A DNA stretch of 64,000 nucleotides from Mesorhizobium sophorae. GTDB lineage: Bacteria > Pseudomonadota > Alphaproteobacteria > Rhizobiales > Rhizobiaceae. The notes beneath the pieces are model-generated. The model saw only the letters and a program-made list of their open reading frames with translations. It searched no databases and was not told the DNA's origin. Numbering within the stretch: the stretch's first letter is position 1; each line of letters starts with the position of its first letter. Location of the stretch: NCBI RefSeq assembly GCF_002270415.1, contig NZ_NNRI01000022.1, forward strand, positions 992,001-1,056,000, given 5' to 3'. The translations under genes were made by a program, and so were the position numbers. Below, piece after piece: positions 7,861-17,800 of the stretch.

Positions 7861-8106
7861 TTACTCGACCAGGATATGCGCCTCGCGTGCGGCCTCGACA
7901 AACGCCTCCCTGGCGATATCGGGGGACACCTCGCCGCTCGTTGCCCGGCGGCAGGCGCGCAGCGCGGACTGATGTTTCAGGCTGCCGGCATCGCGCCAAT
8001 GTGTCGTGAGCAATTCGATGGCCTGCTCGGTGTTGGACAGGTTGCGGGTGGACCCGGTGACGCCGACCGAAACCACCACGGGTTTGGAGAACCATGCGGT
8101 TTGCAT
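7861..8106 (-). CDS. DUF982 domain protein
   Basis: An 81-aa protein of the rhizobial DUF982 family: an N-terminal strand pair (FSKPVVVSVG..TRNLSNTEQAIELL), a THWRDAG segment, and helices with ALRACRRA and AREAFVEAAREAHILVE. The start ATG 8106 begins at the usual family N terminus; the frame extends further upstream without a ribosome site. Two more members occur together near 32.4-32.9 kb. Function unknown. Confidence 0.75.
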   Translation of the reverse strand: MQTAWFSKPVVVSVGVTGSTRNLSNTEQAIELLTTHWRDAGSLKHQSALRACRRATSGEVSPDIAREAFVEAAREAHILVE

Positions 8107-8204
8107 TGGAACCTCGACTGCGTTGCAGTCGTAAACGCTTCTGGCGGCGCGAGGTTGCATCGCCGCCAATCACTGTAGCGTGAGGATCGTCGCCCAACTT
8201 TGGC

Positions 8205-8558
8205 TTATGGATACTTTGTCGTGGCCGGGGGGCTCGGCTCGCCCTCGAGTTCCTTCGGCAGCGGCAAACTTGAGCACCGCAAATGGATTTCGCGGGCGAA
8301 GATCTTTCGCTCCTTTTGCTCGTGCTCCTTGATGGCTGCTGCGAGCCCTAGTCCGTAGGGGCCAAGGAACACACCAGTCCCCCAACCGGGATGCTCCTTT
8401 TCGCGAGCATCATAGTTCGACGCGTCGACACGGGCCTGTTGACATTCCGGCGATACCCACTTCGGGTCTTGCGTCGAAAGCGACGCTCCATATTCGACAG
8501 GAGAGCTCACACATCCAGTTGCTGCCGTGGCCAACGCGACTAACACTGCAAGTCTCAT
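8205..8558 (-). CDS. hypothetical lipoprotein
   Basis: A 117-aa lipoprotein precursor: MRLAVLVALATAATGC carries a type II signal with the lipobox cysteine at residue 16. The mature part contains PECQQARVDASNYDARE and a short hydrophobic glycine-rich segment (GVFLGPYGLGLAAAIKEHE). The open frame runs upstream to 8783, but only the ATG at 8558 starts at a signal peptide. I do not recognise the family. Confidence 0.65.
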   Translation of the reverse strand: MRLAVLVALATAATGCVSSPVEYGASLSTQDPKWVSPECQQARVDASNYDAREKEHPGWGTGVFLGPYGLGLAAAIKEHEQKERKIFAREIHLRCSSLPLPKELEGEPSPPATTKYP

Positions 8559-8896
8559 GCCGGGTCTTCTCCAGAGGATTTTCGAAAGTACACAGAACCG
8601 TCCATGCGACAAGGGGACAGCTATGGTCAGACTGGGGAATACAGTTCTCGGTGCAGTTGATCTACCGAGGGACATGAATTTTCTTTTCTGGCCCAACGTG
8701 CTCGTTCTACCCCATCGCCAAGGCGCGGCCGGGATAGCGCTGGCCGGAGATTTCCCGGCGCCATTGCTTCGTCGCGCGGCCATCTCGCGCCATCCCGATC
8801 ATCGACCTGCAGCCGGTGACGAGCAGCTCGTCACCGGCGAAAGTTGCACGCCGGCTCAATATGCCCGATCATGACCGTTGGCAGGGGAGAGACCAA
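8559..8896. other. intergenic stretch without a convincing gene
   Basis: About 340 bp between two divergent genes. It has an open frame on the plus strand without a ribosome site or recognisable protein features. I see no repeat, RNA or clear promoter, only room for the two promoters. Confidence 0.5.
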
Positions 8897-10885
8897 GTGG
8901 CGACCACTCGTCGAAACGGCATGGCGTCTCCGGCGCATGGGTTGGAGGACATTCTTTCGGCCGCCGCGCCCCACCCGCGAACGTCATTGCCCAATGTGGC
9001 GACCACCGTCACGACGGTGGCGGCACTGTATTTCGGGCGCGAGGTTTTCCTGCCGATCGCCATCGCGCTGTTGCTGACCTTCGCGCTCGCGCCGCTGGTC
9101 GCGGCGCTGAAACGCGTCGGCATCCCCAGGATCGCGGCTGTCATCGTCAGCGTTCTCAGCGCTTTCGCGGCACTCGCCCTGTTCAGCTTCATTGTCGCCT
9201 CGCAGGTCAGCGAACTGGCACAGAACATCCCGACCTACCAGATCAACATCCTGACCAAGATCCGTTCACTCAAGGAAACCGGCGTCGGGGGAGGCATCAT
9301 TGCCAGGTTGAGCGACGTGGTCGAGCGTGTCGGACAGGAGATCGACAGGCAGGACGCTTCGCCGCCGGCGGCCACTCCGGACAGGCCGGCGCGCGAGCCG
9401 GTGCCCGTCGAGATCGTCGCGCGCCAAAAGCCGCTCGAAGTCCTGCAGAGCATCGTCGGTCCGCTGATCAGCCCGCTCGGATCGGCCGGACTGATCATCG
9501 TCGTGGTTATTTTCATGTTGCTCGAACGGGAGGATCTGCGCGACCGCTTCATCCGGCTTGTCGGCTATGGCGACCTTCACCGCACCACCGAGGCGCTGCA
9601 GGATGCTGCCAAGCGGGTGGGCCGCTATCTGCTCATGCAGTTGGTCGTCAACATCGTCTACGCCATACCGATTGCGCTCGGACTGTGGATCCTCGGCATT
9701 CCCAATGCATTGCTGTGGGGGCTGCTGGCGCTGGCGCTGCGTTTCGTTCCCTATATCGGCCCGGCCATCGGCATGCTTTTGCCGCTGTTCCTGGCGCTGG
9801 CCGTGGCGCCCGGCTGGTCGCTCGTCCTGTGGACGGCCGCCCTGTTCGTGGTGATGGAACTGGTCACCGGCAACGTCGTCGAACCCTGGCTTTACGGCTC
9901 GCGAACGGGGCTGTCATCGCTGGCGATCATCGTGGCGGCCATCTTCTGGACCTGGCTCTGGGGGCCGCTCGGGCTGGTCCTGTCGACGCCGCTCACCGTC
10001 TGCCTGGTGGTGCTGGGCAGACACGTGCCGCAGTTCGAGTTCCTCGACGTGCTGTTCGGCAACGAGCCCGTGCTCGAACCCCATGCGCGCCTGTACCAGC
10101 GGCTTCTGGCTGGCGATCCGGAGGAAGCCACCGACCACGCCGAGGAGATGCTGGAAGAGAAATATCTGTTCGAATTCTACGACAAGGTGGCCATTCCGGC
10201 ACTTCTGCTGGGCGAGCGCGACCGTGTGCGCGGCGTCATGGGCGACCTGCAAAGACGGCAGGTGGCGGACAGTGCCCTGACGCTGGTGGCCAACCTCGAC
10301 GATGAGGCGCAACAGGAAGCGGCCGAGGAGGATGACCCGGCCGAAGCCGGGGAGCCCGGCGATAATGGCGATGGCGCCGGCGTGGACGAGGCCGACCTGC
10401 CCGATGGCACTGACATGTCGGTGCTTTGTGCCGGTGGGCGTGGCGAGCTCGACGATGCCGCGGCCGCGATGCTGGCACAGGTGCTGGAAGTGCAGGGCGC
10501 GACAGCATCGAAAGCGGGCTTCGCCGAGATGGAACCAGCAGGCATCCGCCGCCTCGAGCTCGATGCCATCGACGCCGTCGTGATCAGCTTCCTGAACCGC
10601 GATTCCGTCAAGCACGCGCGTTTCCTGGTTCGCCGGCTGAAGCGTGCGAAGGCGGCGCTGCGGGTGGGCATCGTGTTCTGGTCGGAAACCGGCAATGACG
10701 ACAAGGAGGCGACCGCCAGGCTGGCCCAGGACATGAACGCGGATTTCGTCGCCCACGGCATGGTCGACGCCGTGGTCGGCGCGCTGTCAAACGAGCCGCC
10801 GGTTGCCCTCAAGCTCGTCACCAAACGCCGCATGCGCCGGCAGCGGGCCGCGCCCAAAAAGGTTCAGGCAGCAACCGCGAGCTAG
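8897..10885 (+). CDS. AI-2E/PerM-family permease with C-terminal cytosolic extension
   Basis: The first ~400 residues are an AI-2E-transporter (UPF0118/PerM) membrane domain with several hydrophobic helices, including LPIAIALLLTFALAPLV, the MQLVVNIVYAIPIALGLWIL block and the signature FVPYIGPAIGMLLPLFLALA. A further ~260 residues form a soluble part. It has a helical linker, an acidic low-complexity stretch (EEDDPAEAGEPGDNGDG) and a Rossmann-like terminal domain (DAVVISFLNRDS...RVGIVFWSE) ending in a basic tail. I chose GTG 8897 because GGGGAGA lies 6 nt upstream; ATGs at 8861 and 8921 are alternatives. Substrate unknown. Confidence 0.75.
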   Translation: MATTRRNGMASPAHGLEDILSAAAPHPRTSLPNVATTVTTVAALYFGREVFLPIAIALLLTFALAPLVAALKRVGIPRIAAVIVSVLSAFAALALFSFIVASQVSELAQNIPTYQINILTKIRSLKETGVGGGIIARLSDVVERVGQEIDRQDASPPAATPDRPAREPVPVEIVARQKPLEVLQSIVGPLISPLGSAGLIIVVVIFMLLEREDLRDRFIRLVGYGDLHRTTEALQDAAKRVGRYLLMQLVVNIVYAIPIALGLWILGIPNALLWGLLALALRFVPYIGPAIGMLLPLFLALAVAPGWSLVLWTAALFVVMELVTGNVVEPWLYGSRTGLSSLAIIVAAIFWTWLWGPLGLVLSTPLTVCLVVLGRHVPQFEFLDVLFGNEPVLEPHARLYQRLLAGDPEEATDHAEEMLEEKYLFEFYDKVAIPALLLGERDRVRGVMGDLQRRQVADSALTLVANLDDEAQQEAAEEDDPAEAGEPGDNGDGAGVDEADLPDGTDMSVLCAGGRGELDDAAAAMLAQVLEVQGATASKAGFAEMEPAGIRRLELDAIDAVVISFLNRDSVKHARFLVRRLKRAKAALRVGIVFWSETGNDDKEATARLAQDMNADFVAHGMVDAVVGALSNEPPVALKLVTKRRMRRQRAAPKKVQAATAS

Positions 10886-11033
10886 GGGCGTCTTGGCACC
10901 GGGCGCACCGGCCCGATTTACGCGCAGCAAATACGCGCTCGCCCTGACCGGCGGGACGGGGTCCGATCTCGACGACCTTGGTCGCGCTGGTGCCATCCTT
11001 CGGTCCAAGCGTGAACAGCCAAGACCTGCAACG

Positions 11034-11411
11034 TCATGGTTTTGATGCCTCCGATGCGTCGTCGCAGTAATGAAAGCTGGCGAGATAGCCGGGGAGCACG
11101 CGCATGAACTCCTGTTGATGGGTCCAAGCTCTGCACTCGGCCATGGAAGTCATGGGTTTCACTTGGGGGATCCTGATTAGCTCCCCCTGGTCGGTCAGAA
11201 GGATTGTGACAGCGATGGCGGTGAACATGCAGTCATCCATCGACCTAAGGCTGGCGGCATAATAGGCGCCGGGGTTGGGACGGACGTCGTCTGAGGCCGC
11301 CTCGAAGACATGGTCAGAGCCGCAGAGTTTCGCGATGCGGGAATCCGCTTTCGCAGCCGTTGGCGCTGTCACGAGAAGAGCGAGAGCGATGATGAGCTTG
11401 GCGCGTTTCAT
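11034..11411 (-). CDS. exported hypothetical protein
   Basis: A 125-aa secreted protein. MKRAKLIIALALLVTAPTAAKA is a signal peptide. The mature part has four cysteines (KLCGS, DDCMF, AECRA, HYCDD), consistent with two disulfide bonds in the periplasm. I do not recognise the family. An AGGATGAC element precedes the ATG. The IS630 element lies just upstream of its promoter region, about 65 bp away. Confidence 0.65.
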   Translation of the reverse strand: MKRAKLIIALALLVTAPTAAKADSRIAKLCGSDHVFEAASDDVRPNPGAYYAASLRSMDDCMFTAIAVTILLTDQGELIRIPQVKPMTSMAECRAWTHQQEFMRVLPGYLASFHYCDDASEASKP

Positions 11412-11476
11412 GTCATCCTCCCGTCCAATCCGGCACTGGTGGGATCACTTGGAAGCGAAGGCCGAAAGGGATAAGC

Positions 11477-12541
11477 TAGAGCGGTTTTCCCTTAATCGGA
11501 GTCGTTTGTTTGCAGTGAACGGCTTGTTCTGATTCCCTGATCGAAGTGATTTGCGGAAGGAGCAGCGGCATGGCACGAGCTTACAGCCTGGATTTGCGGA
11601 CGCGTGTTATCGAGGCGATAGAGGCAGGCCTGTCGACCCGAGAAGCGGCACGGCGGTTTGCCATCGGGATATCGACGTCTGGTGCATGGTATCGGGCCTG
11701 GCGTTCGAGCGGCAATCTGGAACCTGGGCGGCAGGGCAAGCCGAAGGTATCGAAGCTGGACGCGCACGAGACTTTCATTCTCGCCTTGGTCGAGACCGAT
11801 GAGCGGGACATCACGCTTGCCGAGATCGTCGATCGCCTTGCGGCAGAGCGCGGGGTCAAAGCCAGCCTGACGACGGTCCATGCGTTCTTCGCAAAGCGTG
11901 GCATCACGTACAAAAAAAGACAGCGCACGCGGCCGAACAGCAGCGACCGGATGTTTTGGCAGCGCGGGAAGAGTGGTTCGAAGGCCAACTCGATCTCGAT
12001 CCGAGCCGCCTGATCTTCATCGACGAAAGTGGCCTCAATACCAAGATGGCCCGGCTACGAGGCCGCTCTGCGCGTGGACAGCGTTGCCGGGCGGCTGTTC
12101 CTCATGGGCACTGGAAATCCACGACCTTCACGGCCGGCCTGCGCCTCGACGGGATCGTCGCGCCCTGGCTCCTGGACGGCGCCATGGATGGCGAAGCATT
12201 CCTGGTCTACTTGCGCCGCGTCCTCGTGCCGACGCTTCAACCCGACGATGTCGTCGTGATGGACAACCTGCCTGCTCATAAAGTGGTCGGTGTCCGCGAA
12301 ATCATCGAGGCTGCGGGGGCTTCCCTTCGCTATCTTCCGCCCTACTCCCCGGACTTTAACCCCATTGAGATGGCCTTCGCCAAGCTGAAGGCTTTACTGC
12401 GAAAGGCAGCAGCCCGGTCCATCCCGGAATTATGGGACGCCGTGGCCGTCGCCATCGATCGTTTCCACCCCAAAGAATGCGAAAACCTGTTCGCCCACGC
12501 CGGCTACGATGCCTAACCGTGATTATCCAGAAACTGCTCTA
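11477..12541 (+). mobile_element. IS630-family insertion sequence
   Basis: A complete IS630-type element of about 1.06 kb. Its ends are imperfect inverted repeats (TAGAGCGGTTTTCCC... and, read from the right end, TAGAGCAGTTTCTGG...). Each end lies at a TA, as expected for TA target duplication by this family. The host sequence at both ends reads CTAG-like. It sits between an exported-protein gene and the wHTH/TPR regulator gene, about 20 bp before the latter's start. Confidence 0.85.
11570..12516 (+). CDS. IS630 transposase, programmed -1 frameshift
   Basis: The transposase is encoded in two overlapping frames. ORF A starts at ATG 11570 behind GGAAGGAG and holds the N-terminal helix-turn-helix region (SLDLRTRVIEAIEAG, STREAARRFAIG). 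ORF B holds the DDE catalytic domain: LIFIDESGLNTKMARLRG, DDVVVMDNLPAHK and YSPDFNPIEMAFAKLK supply D, D and E. The join is an A7 run at 11912-11918 inside GITYKK; slipping back one base continues as KKTAHAAEQQRPDVL, the normal IS630 sequence. All key residues are present, so it may be active. Confidence 0.85.
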
Positions 12542-12563
12542 GGGAGCGCGCCAAGAGGGTGAA

Positions 12564-14237
12564 ATGTCCCGAAAGGCTCCTGAAATTGACCCGAAACCTG
12601 CTGAAACGATCACATTCGGCGGTTTTTTCTCGCTGACGAAAAGCAAACAACTCCGGACCGTCGAAGGTAAAGCGGTCGACCTTCGCAGCCAGTCCACCGA
12701 GGTGCTCTGCGTGCTCGCGGCGCGACCGGGCGAGATCGTGTCCAAGGACGCGCTGATGCGCGCGGTCTGGCCCGATACCTTCGTGACCGACGACAGCCTG
12801 ACCCAATGCATTGCTGATATTCGCCGCGCATTGGGGGACGACGCGCATGCGATCGTGGAAACCTTGCCCAAGAGAGGCTACCGACTGAATGCCGATCCAT
12901 CCGAGGCGGCGGACGCAAACGCCGCGGCTGGCACGGAACGAGCCAAGACACGATTCTCGCAGCGCGGCTTCATTCTTGCTGCGATCGTTCTCGTCGCGGC
13001 AGCGATCGGCCCATACTACGGCGCGGAAATATGGCGAGCCGCTCCAGTTCGTTCGAGCGACATGCCGAGGATTGCAATCCTTGCCTTCGACGACTTCAGT
13101 GCTGGCGGGGACAAGGGATATCTCAGTGATGCCGTCGCCGAGGGGATCATCACCGAGTTGGCGCGGAGCAAGACCTATGCCGTCATCGCCCGGAACTCGA
13201 GCTTCAGGTACCGCGGCCAGCCGGTTGACATCAGGCAGATTGGCGAAGAACTCGGCGTCGACTACCTGCTCGAAGGCAGCCAGCAGAAGATCGGAGACCG
13301 GCTGAAAGTGACCGCCCAGTTGCTGAATGCGCATGACGGATCGCATGTCTGGGCCAACACCTACAACCGGGAGATCGGCGATCTTTTCGTCGTCCAGGAG
13401 GAAATCATCCGCACGCTTGCGGCTCGGGTCGGGCAAAGGATCGAGCGACCCTTGCCACAGAGCGACGCCGCCCGGGTTAGCGCGCTCAGTTATCTCCTGA
13501 TGGGGTTTGCCGCGAAGGAAAAGGATTTTTCTGCCGCGGGGAACGAACTGCTGCGGCAGTTCAGCCTCAAGGCGATTGAAGCGGATCCGAACTCCCAATT
13601 CGGCTATATCGGGCTGGCCTGGTCCTATCGCTTTGACTCGGTATTCTGGCACAAGCAGGAAAACAACCCCGAAGAGGCGTTGAAGCGGGCCGCAGAGTAC
13701 GCCGACAAGGCGATCCTGCTCGCTCCGGACGATGCCAACGCGCATCAAATCCGAGCCCAAATCCATAGTGAAGCCGGCGAGATCGAGCAGGCCATTGCGC
13801 AGTTCGATCAGGCGATCGCCCTGAACCCCAGCGCCTCGAATATCCTCGAGGGCAGTGCGGCCCCGCTGCTCTTTGCCGGCCGCACCGATGAAGCGATCGA
13901 TCGGATCGAGCAGGCCAAAGGCATCGATCCCTTCTACCCCGACTGGTACAACTGGGACATGGGCTGGGCGCTCTATGAAAAGAACGATTGTGGGCCTGCG
14001 CTAACGGCGATGCGGAAAATGTCCCCAATCCCGATCGCCGCACACCGAATGCTTGCGGGGATCTACGCTTGTCTGGGAAACCAGCGGGAGGCAAAGGAAG
14101 CGCTTGCGGTTTTCCTTAAAGACTCGCCCGGCGACTCCATCAGCAAACAACGCAAGCAGTGGGAGAAGAATTGGACCGCGCCCGGAAGCCTCGACCGCTG
14201 GATCAAACACATGCGGATCGCTGGGCTGCCGGAGTGA
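12564..14237 (+). CDS. CadC-like wHTH regulator with TM and TPR repeats
   Basis: A one-component membrane regulator of 557 aa. Residues 15-110 are an OmpR/PhoB-type winged helix (VSKDALMRAVWPDTFVTDDSLTQCIADIRRALGDD, read in pieces). Residues ~132-152 are a transmembrane helix (GFILAAIVLVAAAIGPYY). A PRIAILAFDDFSAGG adenylate-cyclase-associated/TolB-like module follows (~165-300), then several TPR units to the end (for example HQIRAQIHSEAGEIEQAIAQ). Such proteins sense periplasmic signals and bind DNA directly. The IS630 element lies immediately upstream and may have displaced or supplied its promoter. Confidence 0.8.
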   Translation: MSRKAPEIDPKPAETITFGGFFSLTKSKQLRTVEGKAVDLRSQSTEVLCVLAARPGEIVSKDALMRAVWPDTFVTDDSLTQCIADIRRALGDDAHAIVETLPKRGYRLNADPSEAADANAAAGTERAKTRFSQRGFILAAIVLVAAAIGPYYGAEIWRAAPVRSSDMPRIAILAFDDFSAGGDKGYLSDAVAEGIITELARSKTYAVIARNSSFRYRGQPVDIRQIGEELGVDYLLEGSQQKIGDRLKVTAQLLNAHDGSHVWANTYNREIGDLFVVQEEIIRTLAARVGQRIERPLPQSDAARVSALSYLLMGFAAKEKDFSAAGNELLRQFSLKAIEADPNSQFGYIGLAWSYRFDSVFWHKQENNPEEALKRAAEYADKAILLAPDDANAHQIRAQIHSEAGEIEQAIAQFDQAIALNPSASNILEGSAAPLLFAGRTDEAIDRIEQAKGIDPFYPDWYNWDMGWALYEKNDCGPALTAMRKMSPIPIAAHRMLAGIYACLGNQREAKEALAVFLKDSPGDSISKQRKQWEKNWTAPGSLDRWIKHMRIAGLPE

Positions 14238-14474
14238 ACGGCTGTGCGGCCGGCAGAAGCCAATTGGCCGCATAAAAACCGTTGAAGCCTTTGGATTGTG
14301 GGCGGTAGTTGCCCTCAAAACCAAGATCATCCTTCACAGGAATATTGGGTGCGGGAAAGTCGGCAATGGGACCGGCTTGCGCCAGCCAGCCGAGGGTCAA
14401 TGGCATTTCTAAAGGAACGCTAATATACATGGACGCTCGAAGGAGCAGCGCCTGCCAGATAGTTGAGGAAGGCC

Positions 14475-14807
14475 ATGCGAAGGTTCATCGTCACGGCGGT
14501 GTGTATCGCCGCCGCAACAGTCGCCAGCGCCCATGATTGGTACGAAAACAAGTTCGACCCGCAGACGAAATTCAAGTGTTGCGGTGGTTCTGATTGCCGC
14601 GCCATACCTCGTTCTTCGGTGCGGATGAGGGTCGACGGCGGTTACATTTACTTGCCGCATAACTTCATCATCCCACGGGACCGCGTGCAGGAATCCCCGG
14701 ACGACCAATACCATATCTGCGAGAATACCTACGTCGTAACCAATCAGCTGTATTTGCGTTGTTTCTTCGCGCCGCGCGTGAAGATCTCCCTACTCCTCCC
14801 AGGTTAA
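14475..14807 (+). CDS. small exported cysteine-rich hypothetical protein
   Basis: A 110-aa exported protein: MRRFIVTAVCIAAATVASA is a signal peptide. The mature region has a KCCGGSDCR cluster, a Cys in YHICENTY and LRCFF, and many aromatic residues. It belongs to a type of small rhizobial exported protein that I know only as hypothetical. ATG 14475 is chosen because GAGGAAGG lies just upstream; the TTG at 14463 overlaps that ribosome site. Confidence 0.65.
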   Translation: MRRFIVTAVCIAAATVASAHDWYENKFDPQTKFKCCGGSDCRAIPRSSVRMRVDGGYIYLPHNFIIPRDRVQESPDDQYHICENTYVVTNQLYLRCFFAPRVKISLLLPG

Positions 14808-14886
14808 GGTCAATACTGCGCGTCGCTACCGGGATCGTTGCCGCGCCGCGCCGATAAAGCCACGCCAGGCGCGGCGAATTCGTAAC

Positions 14887-17800
14887 CTACTTGGCGGCCG
14901 TCTCCGATGGCGCTTCTGCCGGCCCCGAAGGCGCGGCCTCGGCACGGGGCTTGCGCCGTGAAAACAGCGACCTGAGCGTGACGTAGAACACCGGCGTCAG
15001 GAACAGGCCGACGAGGGTGACGCCGAGCATGCCGGAGAACACCGCGGTGCCGAGCGACTGGCGCATTTCCGCGCCCGGGCCTGTTGCGATCATCAGCGGC
15101 ACGACGCCGAGGATGAACGAGAAGGCGGTCATCAGGATCGGCCGCAGCCTGAGCCGGCAGGCTTCGACGGCAGCCTCGGCGGCCGACAGGCCGCGTTCCT
15201 CCGCCTGCCGCGCGAATTCGACGATCAGGATCGCGTTCTTGGCGGCAAGCCCGATCAGTACGATGAGGCCGATCTGCACGAGGATGTTGTTGTCCAGCCC
15301 TCGGAAAGACACGCCGAGCAACGCCGCGAGCACGCCGAGCGGCACCACCAGCACAATGGCGAACGGCAGCACCCAGCTTTCATATTGCGCCGCCAGCGCC
15401 AGGAACACGAACAGCACCGACAGTCCGAAGATATAGACAGCGGCATTGCCGGTGTTGCGCTCCTGATAGGCGAGCTCGGTCCATTCGTAGGAGGTACCGG
15501 CCGGCAGCGTCTTTGCCGTGATCCCTTCCATCAATGCCAGCGCGTCGCCCGTGGAAACGCCGGGCGCGGCGTTGCCCTGTAGCGGCACCGAGACGTACAT
15601 GTTGTAGCGCTGGACCAGCGCCGGGCCGGTGACGTCGCGGATCTCGATCAACGTGCCGAGCGGAACCAGCGCGCCGGTCGCCGAGCGCACCTTCAGTTTC
15701 AAGATGTCGGCGCGATCGAGGCGGAACGCCTGGTCGGCCTGCGCCCGCACCTGGTAGACGCGCCCGAAAGCGTTGAAGTCGTTGACGTAGGCGGTGCCCA
15801 AATTGATCGACAACGTCTCGAAGATGTTGGGGATCGGCACGTTCAGGATGCGCGCCTTGTCGCGATCGATCGCCAGGAAGAATTGCGGGCTCGACGCGGA
15901 GAACGTCGTGAACACGCCCGTCAGCCCCGGCGTCTTGTTGGCCTGGCCGGCGATGTCGTTGGCAAGCGCCAGGACCTGCCGCATGTCGGCGCTGTTGCGC
16001 TCCTGGATCAGCAGCTTGAAGCCGCCGGCATTGCCGACGCCGCGGATCGGCGGCGGCGGCAGTGCGATGATGAAGGCTTCCTTGATGGTTTGCAGGCTGC
16101 CGAACAGATTGCCGATGACCTTGGTCGCCGACTGGCCGGCTTTCAGTCGCTCGTCAAACGGCTTGAACCTGGCGAAGATCACGCCCGCATTGCTGGCGTT
16201 GGTGAAGGTCGCGCCGGAGAAGCCGGCGAAGGCGACTGCGTAGTCGACGCCTGGCGTTTTCTGGATGATCTGCGACGCCTGCTTAATGACCGCATCGGTC
16301 CTCGTCAGAGAGGCGCCGTCCGGCAGTTGGACGACGACGATCGCATAGCCCTGGTCGAGCGTCGGAATGAAACCGCGCGGCACCGCCTGCACCATGTAGA
16401 CCGTGGCGCAGATGAGGGCAGCGAAAACGGCCAGCATGGCGGCGATCGTTATCCACGAGCCGACCAGAACGCGGATGATGCTCGAATACCAATGGGCGAC
16501 CCTGTCGAAGCCGCGATTGAAGCCGTCGGCGAGCGCCCGTGCGAACCGTGCCAGGAAAAAGCGCGGCGGCGCCGCCGCGGCGTGGTGCGGCTTGAACAGC
16601 AGTGCGGCCAGCGCCGGAGAAAGCGTCAGCGAATTGAATGCCGAGATCGCCGTCGACACCGCGATGGTGATCGCAAACTGCAGGTAGAACTGCCCAGAAA
16701 TGCCAGGGATGAAGGCTGTCGGCACGAACACGGCTATCAGCACCAGCGAGATCGCGATGACCGCCGTTCCGACTTCGTCCATGGTCAGGTGCGACGCAGG
16801 ATTGGGCGCCAGCCCTCTGGCGATATTGCGCTCGACGTTCTCGACCACGACGATCGCATCGTCGACGACGATGCCGATCGCCAGAACGAGGCCGAACAGC
16901 GTCAGCATGTTGAGCGAGAAGCCGGCGGCGTAGAGCACCGCCAGCGTGCCGATCAGCGACACGGGGATCGCCACGATCGGCACGATCGCCATGCGCCACG
17001 ATTGCAGGAAGACGATGATGACGATGATGACAAGCACCATCGCCTCGAGGATCGTCTTGTAGACCTCCTGGATCGACTCGGCGACGAACTCGGTCGGATT
17101 GTAGACGATGTCGTAGCTCAACCCCTTCGGGAAGTCGCGGGAAAGCTCCTTCATCTTGTCCTGGATCTGCGCGGCTGCGGCGAGCGCATTGGTGCCCGGC
17201 CGCTGGAAGATGGCGAGCGCCACCGCCGGTTTGCCGTTGAGATAGGAGTTGGTGACGTAATCCTTGGCGCCGAGCTCGATGCGCGCCACGTCCTGCAGCG
17301 AGATCAGGCGGCCGTCGTCGGCCGATTTGACGATCACGTATCGGAAGTCGCGTGCGTCGTTGAAGCGGCCTTGCGTGGTGACCGTGTACTGGAACGCCGT
17401 GCCGGTGTTGGTCGGCGGCGCGCCGATCGAGCCGCCCGACACCTGGACGTTCTGGTCGCGCAGTGCCTGCACCACATCGCCCGAGGTCATCCCCAGGGCG
17501 GACAGTTTTTCCGGATCGAGCCAGATGCGCAGCGAATATTCGCGTTCGCCGAAGATGGTGAGATCGCCGACGCCGTCGAGTCTGAGCAGTATGTCGCGCA
17601 CCTGCGAGCGGGCGTAGTTCGAGACGTAGAGCTGGTCGTAGGTATTGTCGGGCGACAGCATGTGCACGACCATCATCAGGTCGGGCGAGCTCTTGGTGGT
17701 GGTGATGCCGAGGCGGCGGACTTCTTCGGGCAGGCGCGGCTGGGCGATCGACACGCGGTTCTGCACCAGCACCTGCGCCTGGTCGAGATCGGTGCCCAGC

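Noticed and set aside
8878..10305. 475-aa frame overlapping the AI-2E permease
   Set aside because: Alternate-frame translation of the permease, rich in Arg/Gly/His, without protein-like features.
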